Positions 39,302 through 47,900 of a stretch of 64,000 nucleotides of DNA are shown piece by piece (the stretch's first letter is position 1; each line of letters begins with the position of its first letter). Where the stretch lies: the NCBI RefSeq assembly GCF_014489595.1, contig NZ_CP060790.1, positions 2,232,001-2,296,000 of the forward strand, written 5' to 3'. The DNA is from Paenacidovorax monticola (GTDB lineage Bacteria; Pseudomonadota; Gammaproteobacteria; Burkholderiales; Burkholderiaceae_C). The notes beneath the pieces are model-generated. The model had not been told where the DNA came from. It worked only from the letters and a program-made list of their open reading frames with translations, and made no database searches. Made by a program: the position numbers and the translations under genes.

Positions 39302-40698
39302 ACATTAATGGCAGTAAAAGTGCCCACAGGAAAGAATTGCATCAAATTCGATTCCTCTCCCGGTTTGTAACCGATCACTACATGCTTCCTTGCCCGAGCC
39401 ACTGCTACCGCCAACAATCGCCGGAGAACTAGTAGTTGATCGTCATGCTCTTCGTCTCCATGAGGCGTACTCTCATGACTTAATCCCAGTATGAAAACAT
39501 AATCAAATTCCAATCCTTTCGCTGAATGGAATGTAGAAAGGGCAACGTTTTCCGTACCTTCAGGCCACTCGGATTCGCGTGTTATCTCAACAAAAGGAAT
39601 TCGGCTATCATTAAGATGCTGCTTCATGTACGCAAACCATTTACCGCCCAGTGGCTTGAGAAAGGCCACCGACTCCTGGGTTAAGTCAATATTTTGCTTT
39701 ATGAAATTAACTGCCCAATTTATCTGATCCCGATAATATCCTGCCAAAACCACAGGAAGAGCACCGGCAGTTTTAGTAGTCTTCAGATTTGGCAAAGCTC
39801 CTTCGCCTTCCACATTAATTCCGTTCAAAATCCCTGCCGCCAGGGCAGCAATTTGTGCGGTATTTCTATGGTTAACTTCAAGTCGATGAGATCTTTCTGG
39901 CCTTACATCAAATCCAGCTTCTATCCAGGTGAAGCCGCGAGCATATATCCTCTGAACTGTGTCGATTACAAACGTAACGGTGTGCTCTGGAGCTAAATGC
40001 TTCTTAATTGCGCGAAGTTGGTTTGCCGAAAAGTCCTGGCTCTCATCAACGATGACCACTTCGTACCCTATTGGATCAATTTCTTGAGCCATTGAAACTG
40101 CGAGTAAATTCCAGTCGAGTTGCTCAGAGTCAGTGAGTGCTTTCTGATAGGGCTTAATAACTTCGTCAAGAAGTTTCTTGCGCAGATTTTTATCCACCCT
40201 GGGTTGATTGCCTCTGCCAGTACGTTCTGAATTTAGGTATTCCTCCAAATTGCCAGGGGTGAAGCGCCCCATAGCATAGTCAACTTCGCTGATTGCATAT
40301 TTTTCGGTCAAATTGCCTATGCTAGCTACAAGGGGGCGGAGCCTATCCGTTGCATCTTCTACTACTCTTGGCCTACCGAGTTTTTCAATCGCCCATTTTG
40401 CAAAGGTCGAAATTTCAACCTCCACATTGAGACCTCGGTCGATCTGGCTTTGAGCTAACGCACTGACGTACCCGGATAGCGTGCGATTGAAGGTTAGAAC
40501 CAGAATCTTGACTGGCGACTTATTGCCAACACGCTCATGTCTTGCGAGGTACATGTAGCAAAGTGATCGAAGGCGAAGCAAAGCGGTAGAGGTCTTCCCA
40601 CTCCCCGCTGCGCCACAAATAACCTCGACGCCCAATCGATTCTGACTAATGATTGGTAGCTGTTCCCCTGTCGCATGAATCACTGCAAGCTTCTTCAT
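39298..40698 (-). CDS. Short UvrD/Rep-like superfamily 1 helicase
   Basis: A 466-residue SF1A-type protein: Walker A GAAGSGKTS (residues 29-37), motif Ia region ILVLTFNRTLSGYV, Walker B VVIVDESQDFS (about 215), VNHRNTAQIAALA, motif V LSTFHSAKGLEFDYVFILGL and motif VI LLAVAVARARKHVVIGY. It is shorter than UvrD (about 720) and lacks large 1B/2B insertions, like helicases of several defence systems. ATG at 40698 with GGGAGGGG upstream. It is the first gene of a three-gene operon with the DarT-like and ADP-ribosylglycohydrolase genes. Confidence 0.88.
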   Translation of the reverse strand: MKKLAVIHATGEQLPIISQNRLGVEVICGAAGSGKTSTALLRLRSLCYMYLARHERVGNKSPVKILVLTFNRTLSGYVSALAQSQIDRGLNVEVEISTFAKWAIEKLGRPRVVEDATDRLRPLVASIGNLTEKYAISEVDYAMGRFTPGNLEEYLNSERTGRGNQPRVDKNLRKKLLDEVIKPYQKALTDSEQLDWNLLAVSMAQEIDPIGYEVVIVDESQDFSANQLRAIKKHLAPEHTVTFVIDTVQRIYARGFTWIEAGFDVRPERSHRLEVNHRNTAQIAALAAGILNGINVEGEGALPNLKTTKTAGALPVVLAGYYRDQINWAVNFIKQNIDLTQESVAFLKPLGGKWFAYMKQHLNDSRIPFVEITRESEWPEGTENVALSTFHSAKGLEFDYVFILGLSHESTPHGDEEHDDQLLVLRRLLAVAVARARKHVVIGYKPGEESNLMQFFPVGTFTAINV

Positions 40699-40923
40699 TA
40701 CCCCTCCCGTTGTGGAACGAGACTAGCATGAAGTGCTTGGAGAGTACGCTCATGCCGATCTTTTTCTGCTCGGAGGGCGTAATCGCCGCGCAACTGCCCA
40801 TCTTGAGACTCACCGATCGGTCAAGTCCTACCCTCAAAATACCCTTACCAGCTGCTTAGTATTCGGATACTTGCGATCACCAGCCCGCATAAAAAGAGGC
40901 TGAGAGACTAGGACTAGGCGGGG

Positions 40924-41157
40924 CTATCGCCGGGCAAGAGCCCCAGCAATCAACTCCGGAAGCGGCACCTCCAGCGCCTCAGCCACGCGTAGCAACACGG
41001 TCAACGTAGGCTGATTGCGTGCCAGCTCCAACTTGGCGATGTATGTCCGATTGACACCCGCACGGTGGGCCAATTCCTCCTGGGAAAAACGCAGAACAGC
41101 ACGCCGGGAACGAAGCTCGTCGGCGAACGCAGCGATCAATGCCTCGTCCCTGGTCAT
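40924..41157 (-). CDS. XRE-family helix-turn-helix regulator
   Basis: A 77-residue Cro/CI-type repressor: FSQEELAHRAGVNRTYIAKL is the DNA-binding helix-turn-helix, followed by ARNQPTLTVLLRVAEALEVP. The ATG at 41157 was chosen (MTRDEALIAAFAD). It is oriented with the helicase-DarT-glycohydrolase operon, 225 bases ahead of it, and divergent from the DUF1643 gene. It could therefore control either neighbour. Confidence 0.85.
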   Translation of the reverse strand: MTRDEALIAAFADELRSRRAVLRFSQEELAHRAGVNRTYIAKLELARNQPTLTVLLRVAEALEVPLPELIAGALARR

Positions 41158-41276
41158 GGGCAGGGACTGTCCGTTGCCTGACGACTCTATGCACCCGCAT
41201 ATGTGGTACAAAATAATCTGATGCCTGAGCCGGAGCGGACTGGGCAGACGCTACGAATGCCCCTCTGAAAGTCCCC

Positions 41277-41774
41277 ATGTACGACATCTACCACTCCGAC
41301 CAAAACGACCAATGGCGCTACACGCTGGGCCGCTCCGGAGCCCGTCCGCTGCTGGTCATCGGCCTCAATCCCAGCACGGCCACCCAAGAGAAACTCGACC
41401 CCACCGTGACCCGCGTGGAGAAGGTCGCCCAGCAATGCGAATTCGATGGATTTGTCATGCTGAATCTCTACCCGGTGCGGGCCACCGATCCCAAAGACCT
41501 GCCGCCCAAGGCTGATCCTGTCGCCTACGAGCGCAACCTAGAGGCCATCGAGAAGACCGTCGCGCAATACCCCAAGCCAACCATCTGGGCGGCCTGGGGT
41601 ACCTCCGTGGTGAACCGGCCCTATCTCCTCCGGGCGCGTGATGCACTGCATGAACGGCTGGCGCAGTATCAGCCCCAATGGCGCAGATTCGGAGACCTGA
41701 CGGTCAATGGTCACCCTCGGCATCCTCTGTATCTGGACTACAGCTGGACGCTCGAACCCTACGAATTTGCCTGA
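41277..41774 (+). CDS. DUF1643 family protein
   Basis: A 165-residue protein with the DUF1643 core: PLLVIGLNPSTATQEKLDPT, FVMLNLYPVRATDPKDLP, IWAAWGTSVVNR and PRHPLYL. The family is widespread on mobile elements and its function is unknown; the overall shape suggests a small nucleotide-binding or glycosylase-like fold, which is inference. It faces away from the XRE gene across 119 bases. Confidence 0.8.
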   Translation: MYDIYHSDQNDQWRYTLGRSGARPLLVIGLNPSTATQEKLDPTVTRVEKVAQQCEFDGFVMLNLYPVRATDPKDLPPKADPVAYERNLEAIEKTVAQYPKPTIWAAWGTSVVNRPYLLRARDALHERLAQYQPQWRRFGDLTVNGHPRHPLYLDYSWTLEPYEFA

Positions 41775-41938
41775 GCAAATGGCGGGTAGCTCTACCCGCT
41801 GCTGTCCCCTCCATGCTCCCCATCGCCGGGGAGTCTCCGTCTCTCGCGTCGCAAGAAAACTCGCCCCCTGTCTCGTCCCTCAAGACAGCGCGCCCGCTCC
41901 GGACACCCCCTATCCGCTCCAAGAAAAAGCTATTGAAA

Positions 41939-41962
41939 ATCAATGACATAGGAGTCATTGAT
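41939..41962 (+). repeat. 9-bp inverted repeat with AGGAG in the middle
   Basis: ATCAATGAC (41939-41947) and GTCATTGAT (41954-41962) form a perfect inverted repeat around ATAGGA. It overlaps a possible ribosome site (AGGAG, 41950-41954) ahead of an in-frame ATG at 41963, so it could be an operator or an RNA hairpin that hides that site. The surrounding 41775-42103 holds no convincing gene. Confidence 0.5.
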
Positions 41963-42103
41963 ATGAAATTGATAGCGACCAGCTCAATAAAATTGGGGAG
42001 AGGAGAGCATCGCCTTGATCCATGCGGGTTCCGGGACGATGAAATCGAAATTTCCTGCAAGACCTCGAAATTCTCCAGAGTGGCGGTCAAGGAGGAAACT
42101 CGA

Positions 42104-42358
42104 TTGACTGCACCCAACCCGCCTGCACCCCTGCAGGTCGTCTATCTCCACCAGCGCGACGCCGGGATGATCGCCCGCTACCGCACCTGGGCCGACTGGC
42201 TCACCGAGGGCCGCACTCGCGCCGTCGAAAGCGAGCTGATCGCCATGGATGGGGGAGACCCTGCTCCAGCCCTCGCTCGTGCTTCGGTGTGCGAGTGGCA
42301 GGTACTGATCTATGAGCCCCCTGGCTATCACCCTGCGTCTGTCGAGGTGCGGCCATGA
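42104..42358 (+). CDS. Small island protein, 84 aa, coupled to integrase 2
   Basis: It reads TAPNPPAPLQVVYLHQRDAG and DWLTEGRTRAVESELIAMDG; no family was recognised. The start was set at TTG 42104 because AAGGAGG stands seven bases upstream and GC-rich coding-like sequence begins there. An alternative ATG at 41963, also with AGGAG, would add 47 residues of AT-rich sequence. Its stop overlaps the integrase start (ATGA, 42355-42358), so both are translated together, which is unusual for an integrase. Confidence 0.5.
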   Translation: MTAPNPPAPLQVVYLHQRDAGMIARYRTWADWLTEGRTRAVESELIAMDGGDPAPALARASVCEWQVLIYEPPGYHPASVEVRP

Positions 42359-43692
42359 TCCCCCGCGAACCGCGCAAAGAGCTGGGTGCAGCCCAGGTCG
42401 CAGCCCTCTGGCGCCGTGGCACCAACCATGTCGGCGGTGTGCGTGGCCTGATCCTCAACGTCACGATGTATGGCTCGCGCAGCTGGGTACTGCGCTATCA
42501 GGTGGCGGGCAAGCGACGTGACCTGGGCCTGGGCTCGTATCCGTCCGTCACGCTGGCCGATGCACGGGAGGCGGCTCGCGCTGCCCGTGCCAAATTGGCG
42601 CAGGGCATCGACCCCATCGAGGACGCACGCAGAGCGCGGGCCCGTCTGGTCGCGGAAATCCACACCAGCATTACCTTCGGTGACGCGGCCAAGCGCTATA
42701 TCGCCTCACATGAGAAAGGCTGGAAGAACGCCAAGCATGCGCAGCAGTGGCAACGGTCGCTGGATATGTACGCCACACCTGTACTGGGCAAGATGCCCGT
42801 GCGGGATATCTCCCTGGCAATGGTGCTCAAGGTGCTGGAACCGATCTGGGCCAGCAAGACGGAGACCGCTACCCGCCTGCGCGGTCGCATCGAGTCCATC
42901 ATCGACTGGGCCATTGCGCGAGACTACCGTACCGACTCGAATCCTGCGCGCTGGAAGGGGCTGCTGGACAAGCTGTTGCCTGCTCCGGGCAAGGTGACGA
43001 AGACGATGCATTTTCAGGCGCTGCCCTACGCCCAGTTGCCAGTATTCATGGAGCAGCTGGTGGGTCAGGACGGAATGGGCGCCAAGGCCCTGCTATTCCT
43101 GATCCTGACGGCTGCCCGCTCCGGAGAAGTTCGCGGAGCCACCTGGGACGAAATCGATCTGGCTGGGCGGGTGTGGACGATCCCCGCCGAACGCATGAAG
43201 GCCAGCAAGGCCCATCGGGTGCCGCTGTCGGATGCAGCCATTGCACTCCTGCAAGAAATGAAAGCACTCGCACTCGCAGCAGGACGCACCACGGGCAAGG
43301 CGTATGTATTCCCCAGCCCCAACAGCCGTGACCCCGAACTGGGTAGCCAACTGTCGGACATGACGCTCACGGCGGTACTCCGTCGCCTAAAGCTGGAGGC
43401 AGTGCCCCATGGGTTCCGCTCTACGTTCCGCGACTGGTGTGCGGAGCAAACCGACTACCCCAATGAGGTCGCGGAAATGGCACTGGCCCATGCGGTGGGC
43501 AACAAGGTGGAGGCTGCGTATCGGCGTGGTGACCTCCTCGCCAAACGGCAGCAGCTCATGCAGGACTGGGCGGACTACGCCCTGGGTCGCAGCGCAGTAA
43601 ATATGACCGACGGTCATAGCCCTGACCCATACGCATCAACACGGGTCAACACACCCCGTCAGCACAACAACACAGAGGGAGCAACGCAATGA
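42355..43692 (+). CDS. P4-type tyrosine integrase 2
   Basis: A 445-residue recombinase with the DUF4102 arm-binding domain (GSRSWVLRYQVAGKRRDLGLG, PSVTLADAREAARAARAKL) and catalytic residues in LTAARSGEVRGATWDEIDL (Arg), VPHGFRSTFRDWCAEQ (His-x-x-Arg) and KVEAAYRRGDLLAKR (Tyr). It is closely similar to integrase 1 but GC-richer, and has a longer polar C-terminal tail (after about residue 410). It overlaps the genes on both sides by ATGA, forming a tightly coupled four-gene unit. Confidence 0.95.
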   Translation: MIPREPRKELGAAQVAALWRRGTNHVGGVRGLILNVTMYGSRSWVLRYQVAGKRRDLGLGSYPSVTLADAREAARAARAKLAQGIDPIEDARRARARLVAEIHTSITFGDAAKRYIASHEKGWKNAKHAQQWQRSLDMYATPVLGKMPVRDISLAMVLKVLEPIWASKTETATRLRGRIESIIDWAIARDYRTDSNPARWKGLLDKLLPAPGKVTKTMHFQALPYAQLPVFMEQLVGQDGMGAKALLFLILTAARSGEVRGATWDEIDLAGRVWTIPAERMKASKAHRVPLSDAAIALLQEMKALALAAGRTTGKAYVFPSPNSRDPELGSQLSDMTLTAVLRRLKLEAVPHGFRSTFRDWCAEQTDYPNEVAEMALAHAVGNKVEAAYRRGDLLAKRQQLMQDWADYALGRSAVNMTDGHSPDPYASTRVNTPRQHNNTEGATQ

Positions 43693-44609
43693 AGAACTAT
43701 CTCGCCAACAAATGGCAAACACTCAGGGCATGGTCATCGACCACATGGGCGCAGGGGCGCATCGGCAAGGCGAAGGTAGTGCTGGCGTGGTACGGGCTGG
43801 CTGTCGCAGTCATGGCCCCGGTCGCACTGCTCATACCGGACGTAGAACTGGAACTGCGCCCGGCCATGACCGAGCCTGCCCTGCTGTGCCTCCAGCAGCA
43901 ATCACTCGATGCAATCGTCGGTGCCAAGGATGTGACCAACCAAGCTCTCCTGGAGAAATTCCGCAATCAACCGGACATGCAAAGACGCATCATCACCAGC
44001 GACACCTACATGCAGCGAGATGCAGCGGCATGGAGATCGGAGGCCATGCGCAAGATCGCACGCGGGCAATGCCGAGAGGTGACGCATGGAGATCCAGTGA
44101 AAGCGGACTGGATGGAGTGGCAGTCATCGAATGATGCTGAACCCCTCAATCCCAAACGCATGCAAGTCGTTTACCAAGGGCAGACCTACTGGGCATATGC
44201 GGGGCAATGGCAGAAGATCACCGGCAAAACCGTGGCGGCAGAGAATCGCGCGCCACTCATGGTCTCTCGCAAGGCACCCGACGGGAATGATCACTCTGCA
44301 CCGCCTGTGGTGGACGAGTCGCAGACCCGGGCCATGACCAACCGCCATCCCGCCCCACCATTCGCTCGCAACGAATCCTATGCTCAGGTGCGGGTGGTGC
44401 TCATGCGCGATGGCTGGCAACCTGTGATCTCCAAAGATGCAGATCAATGTACGGAGGGTGACACCCGATGTGAGGGCCGTCCGGAAATGCAGACCTGCAG
44501 CGGGTCAGGGCTGGCCATGTGTAGATTCCGCTGGCAACGTGCTGGGCAGCAACTGACCATATGCACCGCTGGCGAGGAGCAGGCCATGTTCCACAGCATC
44601 TGCGAATGA
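43689..44609 (+). CDS. Membrane-anchored hypothetical protein downstream of integrase 2
   Basis: A 306-residue protein with one membrane helix near the N-terminus (VVLAWYGLAVAVMAPVALLI, about 30-50), so most of it is likely periplasmic. The rest is polar with several Cys (CRE, CTEGDTRCEG, CSGSGLAMC) that could form disulfides. No family was recognised. Its ATG overlaps the integrase stop (43689-43692) and the next gene starts 8 bases after its end. Confidence 0.6.
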   Translation: MKNYLANKWQTLRAWSSTTWAQGRIGKAKVVLAWYGLAVAVMAPVALLIPDVELELRPAMTEPALLCLQQQSLDAIVGAKDVTNQALLEKFRNQPDMQRRIITSDTYMQRDAAAWRSEAMRKIARGQCREVTHGDPVKADWMEWQSSNDAEPLNPKRMQVVYQGQTYWAYAGQWQKITGKTVAAENRAPLMVSRKAPDGNDHSAPPVVDESQTRAMTNRHPAPPFARNESYAQVRVVLMRDGWQPVISKDADQCTEGDTRCEGRPEMQTCSGSGLAMCRFRWQRAGQQLTICTAGEEQAMFHSICE

Positions 44610-44616
44610 GGACACC

Positions 44617-44907
44617 ATGACCATCAGCAACATAGCAAGAAGCTACCTCCTCGTGCCGCTCTGCATGATCGCAGTGGCCTGGATGGGGGAGGCCATGGCG
44701 GGCACCTCGGAGTGCTACGCGATCAAGGATACGGACAAGCGGGCGTACTGTCTGGCGCAGGTCAAGCGGGCCCCTGGAAATTGCTACCGCATCAAGGACA
44801 GCGACAGCCGCAACCAGTGTCTCGCAGAAGCCAAAGGATTGCGGCACCGCTGTTACGCAATCAAAAGCCAAGACCAGCGCAAAACCTGTCTGGCTCTGAC
44901 CAGGTAG
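44617..44907 (+). CDS. Small secreted protein with three Cys-containing repeats
   Basis: A 96-residue protein: a signal peptide (residues 1-28, ending GEAMA) and then three tandem repeats of about 23 residues, CYAIKDTDKRAYCLAQVK, CYRIKDSDSRNQCLAEAK and CYAIKSQDQRKTCLALTR, each with two Cys 12 residues apart. The exported, Cys-paired form suggests a small periplasmic or surface protein. No family was recognised. GAGGA lies upstream of the ATG. It is the last gene of the integrase 2 unit. Confidence 0.65.
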   Translation: MTISNIARSYLLVPLCMIAVAWMGEAMAGTSECYAIKDTDKRAYCLAQVKRAPGNCYRIKDSDSRNQCLAEAKGLRHRCYAIKSQDQRKTCLALTR

Positions 44908-44953
44908 CTACGCAAAAAAGATCGCTGCACCATAAAAAGATGCGCAACACGTC

Positions 44954-47900
44954 TCATTTCAAGTGCTTCGTGTGCCTTGTTCTAAACGAAACGGCTTGTT
45001 GAGCCTTGATATCCAGAACGTTTTGGCTTGCAAGCCATTGTTGATCTTGGGCCGTGGTTCTGAACATGTAGAGCCGACGAAGCGTCAAGAATTGGAGCAC
45101 TCTCGCTGCCATGAAATCTCCCTGAGTGTCACGGACTGTCTTGGACAGTTCAGTACGTGGAAGCTTTCCCGGGCTATCAAGACGCACGCCCAGCGCAATG
45201 AGTCTACTTGCAGGGCTGCCTAAACTCCTCGCAGCAGCATCAATATCTTCTTGCAGTGCATCTGAGCTGATAGATGAGACCGCCTTCGCTACGAACCCGT
45301 ACGACACGAGCTGCAGAAAATGCGCAAGGAGGCGCTTAGCCACCCTTTGTCGCTCGTTCGGATCCGAAATAGTGCTGCGCTTCTCTAGCATCGCAGCTAT
45401 TTCCCGCTCAGCGACCTCCCGATCTGCCATGAACATATCAAAGTAAGCCGAAAGCGCGCGAAGGGGACCCTGCATCAGCAGTTTTAGAAGGTCAACACGC
45501 TTCTCCCTAGGAACGCTAGCTATTTGGTTCTTCACAATTTGGCCAAGAATTTCTACCGTCTTGAACAAAGCGATGAGTTCCGCAAGAAAGTCCAGTTCGC
45601 CTTCTTCTCGTTTTTTGTCTGCGAGCCCATCGTGTCCATTTGCGATCGCATCTTTTGTCCGGTTCGCGTTGTCACGCATTTTTTCCGGATCCTCCCCGTT
45701 GTAGGCAAGCTTCGGAAGATCTCGTATGAATTCAGCCACAGGGGCAGTGTCTGAGCCGATGAACTGGATGGGCTTCTTTGACCGGAAGGGCTCTGTGATT
45801 GCTGCTACCACGCAATCCAAAAACATTGGGTCTTTAAATGCATGATGCGCAAGGAAAAGGATAGTGTTAGCATTTTCGCGAACGTATAAATGCGCACAAC
45901 ACTCCCGGATGTAAGCTTGAGTCGCGAGGTCTGTTAGCTGGGACGCAAGGAAGCGGCCTTTTAAGAAGTAGTAGATGTAGTGGTAGCGAAATCGTACATA
46001 CTGCCCATGCTGAGCCAAGATACGAGCTTGCAATAAATCACGCAGCCGGGTTTCATAGTCAACGCGGTGCTGCTCCTTCGAAAATCGTTCATTGAAGGCA
46101 CGCAGCTCATCCAGCGTTATCTCTTTATGTTCGGTTGCATGCAATAACCACGCAAGATGCGAGCAATACTCGATCATTGAGCTCCAGTGCTGCTTTTGAA
46201 TACCAGCAGTGCGAAGCCCCTCCTTCACAAGGAAGTCATAATACTCGCCGAGGCCGCTCTCTTCAAACCCGCTAGATGATCCAGCGTCTATACTTTGAAG
46301 TAGTGTAAGCAGATACAATGGGAGTGAAGGAACTATATTTCGCGCCAGAATGGCATCAAGCAAGCGCTCAGCCTGATCACATTTACAGAGCATTGCTTCC
46401 TCATCCATAGTTCCGTCAGCGGCAGTACGCTGGAACCATCTTTTCACCAATCTGGCGCGCAGGCTGTATCCCATCGACAGGATTTTGTATTCCTTCAATT
46501 CGCTTAACGCGTCTTCTGCATGAGGTCGTACGGATCCGTCAAGATCGAATACTTCATTTGCAGTAACAACAAATCTGGAAAATCTGGAATTTGCTAGTGT
46601 AAGGAGACGAGCTCGCTGAGCTGATGCCTTAATTGGACCGTCATCAAAATCGTCAAGCAAGAGAATTTTCTTGATTTTTTGAGTTTGTTCGAAACGCTCT
46701 AAGCACCCCGCACCATATTGTTCAGTTACGGCCTTTCGGACCGCCGCATCCATATCTTTATCCGAAGCCCCTTTTAAATCAGCGCCTCTAACATAAATAG
46801 GTATTAGCCCGCGCGAGTGGAAGGTCTGGAATAAAATAAACAGCAGGCTTGTAGCTCCAACTTTCTCCTCCCCCGTAAGAAGCACTCCACCTTCAAGCCG
46901 GTCTGCGTCCTCCAGCACTGAAGTACTGAGTATTCGCCTTTGTTCTGTTCGGCCATCAGCTTCTTGCATGTCTGGAGGAACATACAGATCTGCGAGAGTA
47001 AGAGGGGATCCTTTTGATTGGAAAACTCCTCCGGGATCAGATATGACTTGAGCGAACGTATCGGTAATTCGAAAAGGATTGCGCTCCTTTTTCGGCAAAT
47101 TACGAAAATCACTCCAGCTACCAACATCGGTTGCGTTGTAAGCGTTCTCAGGGGACCATTGAAAGCGCGTAGAGCGATAGGTGCCTTCGTCGAGGTTTAA
47201 AATGGCAATATTGAAGGAGGAGTCTTTTTCAGGCGCATCACTCTGGAGGACGCAGCCTTCCATGTACGCACTGTGGCCGCTCTCTGAATGAAAGTCCTCA
47301 CCAACGCCACCCACATGTTCATGCCCAGAAATCACTACATTGGCTACACTCCTAATCAACTCTCTAAAAGGGCGATAGCTGGCCTGACTAAACCAATTCA
47401 AAGGGTGATGAAGAGTAGATAGCCGAATGTCGGTTACTTCATTAATCCGCTGCGCATAACGCTCGTGCGGAAATATTAAAGTTCCTGGGCTTTCGTGAAG
47501 ATTAGAGCACCAAGCAACATTAATTGAGTCAATTACAATCTCTTTACCTTCGATGGTAAAACGGTGACAAGTCCAGAGAATGTCTCCAACACGTGTCTCT
47601 CCAGGTGTTAAGTGTGCCTCCTCAAAGCGCCGGTACTCGCTTTGGAGAGAAGCGCCAGTCTCTAATATACTTTCATCAAACTGTGAAGGATCCGCTCGGA
47701 CTCCGTTCAGGGCTAGTGTGCGAGTCTTGTTTCCTAGAGAGAAGTCGCAATCGTGATTGCCCGCGCAAAATATGAAGTGAATTGGCAGCTGCTTTTCAGC
47801 CTCAATTGCAGACCGAATTCCTTGAAAGAGCTTCGCTGCTTCTGCATACTGGTGAGCCTTCCCGCTAAAGGCGATATCACCCGATACGATGATAAAAACC

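Noticed and set aside
36966-40698. Classical DarTG toxin-antitoxin system
   Set aside because: A DarT-like protein is present, but no macrodomain DarG; the partner has DraG-type motifs instead.
39298-40698. Gabija GajB helicase
   Set aside because: Size and motifs resemble GajB, but no GajA (OLD-like nuclease) gene is adjacent.
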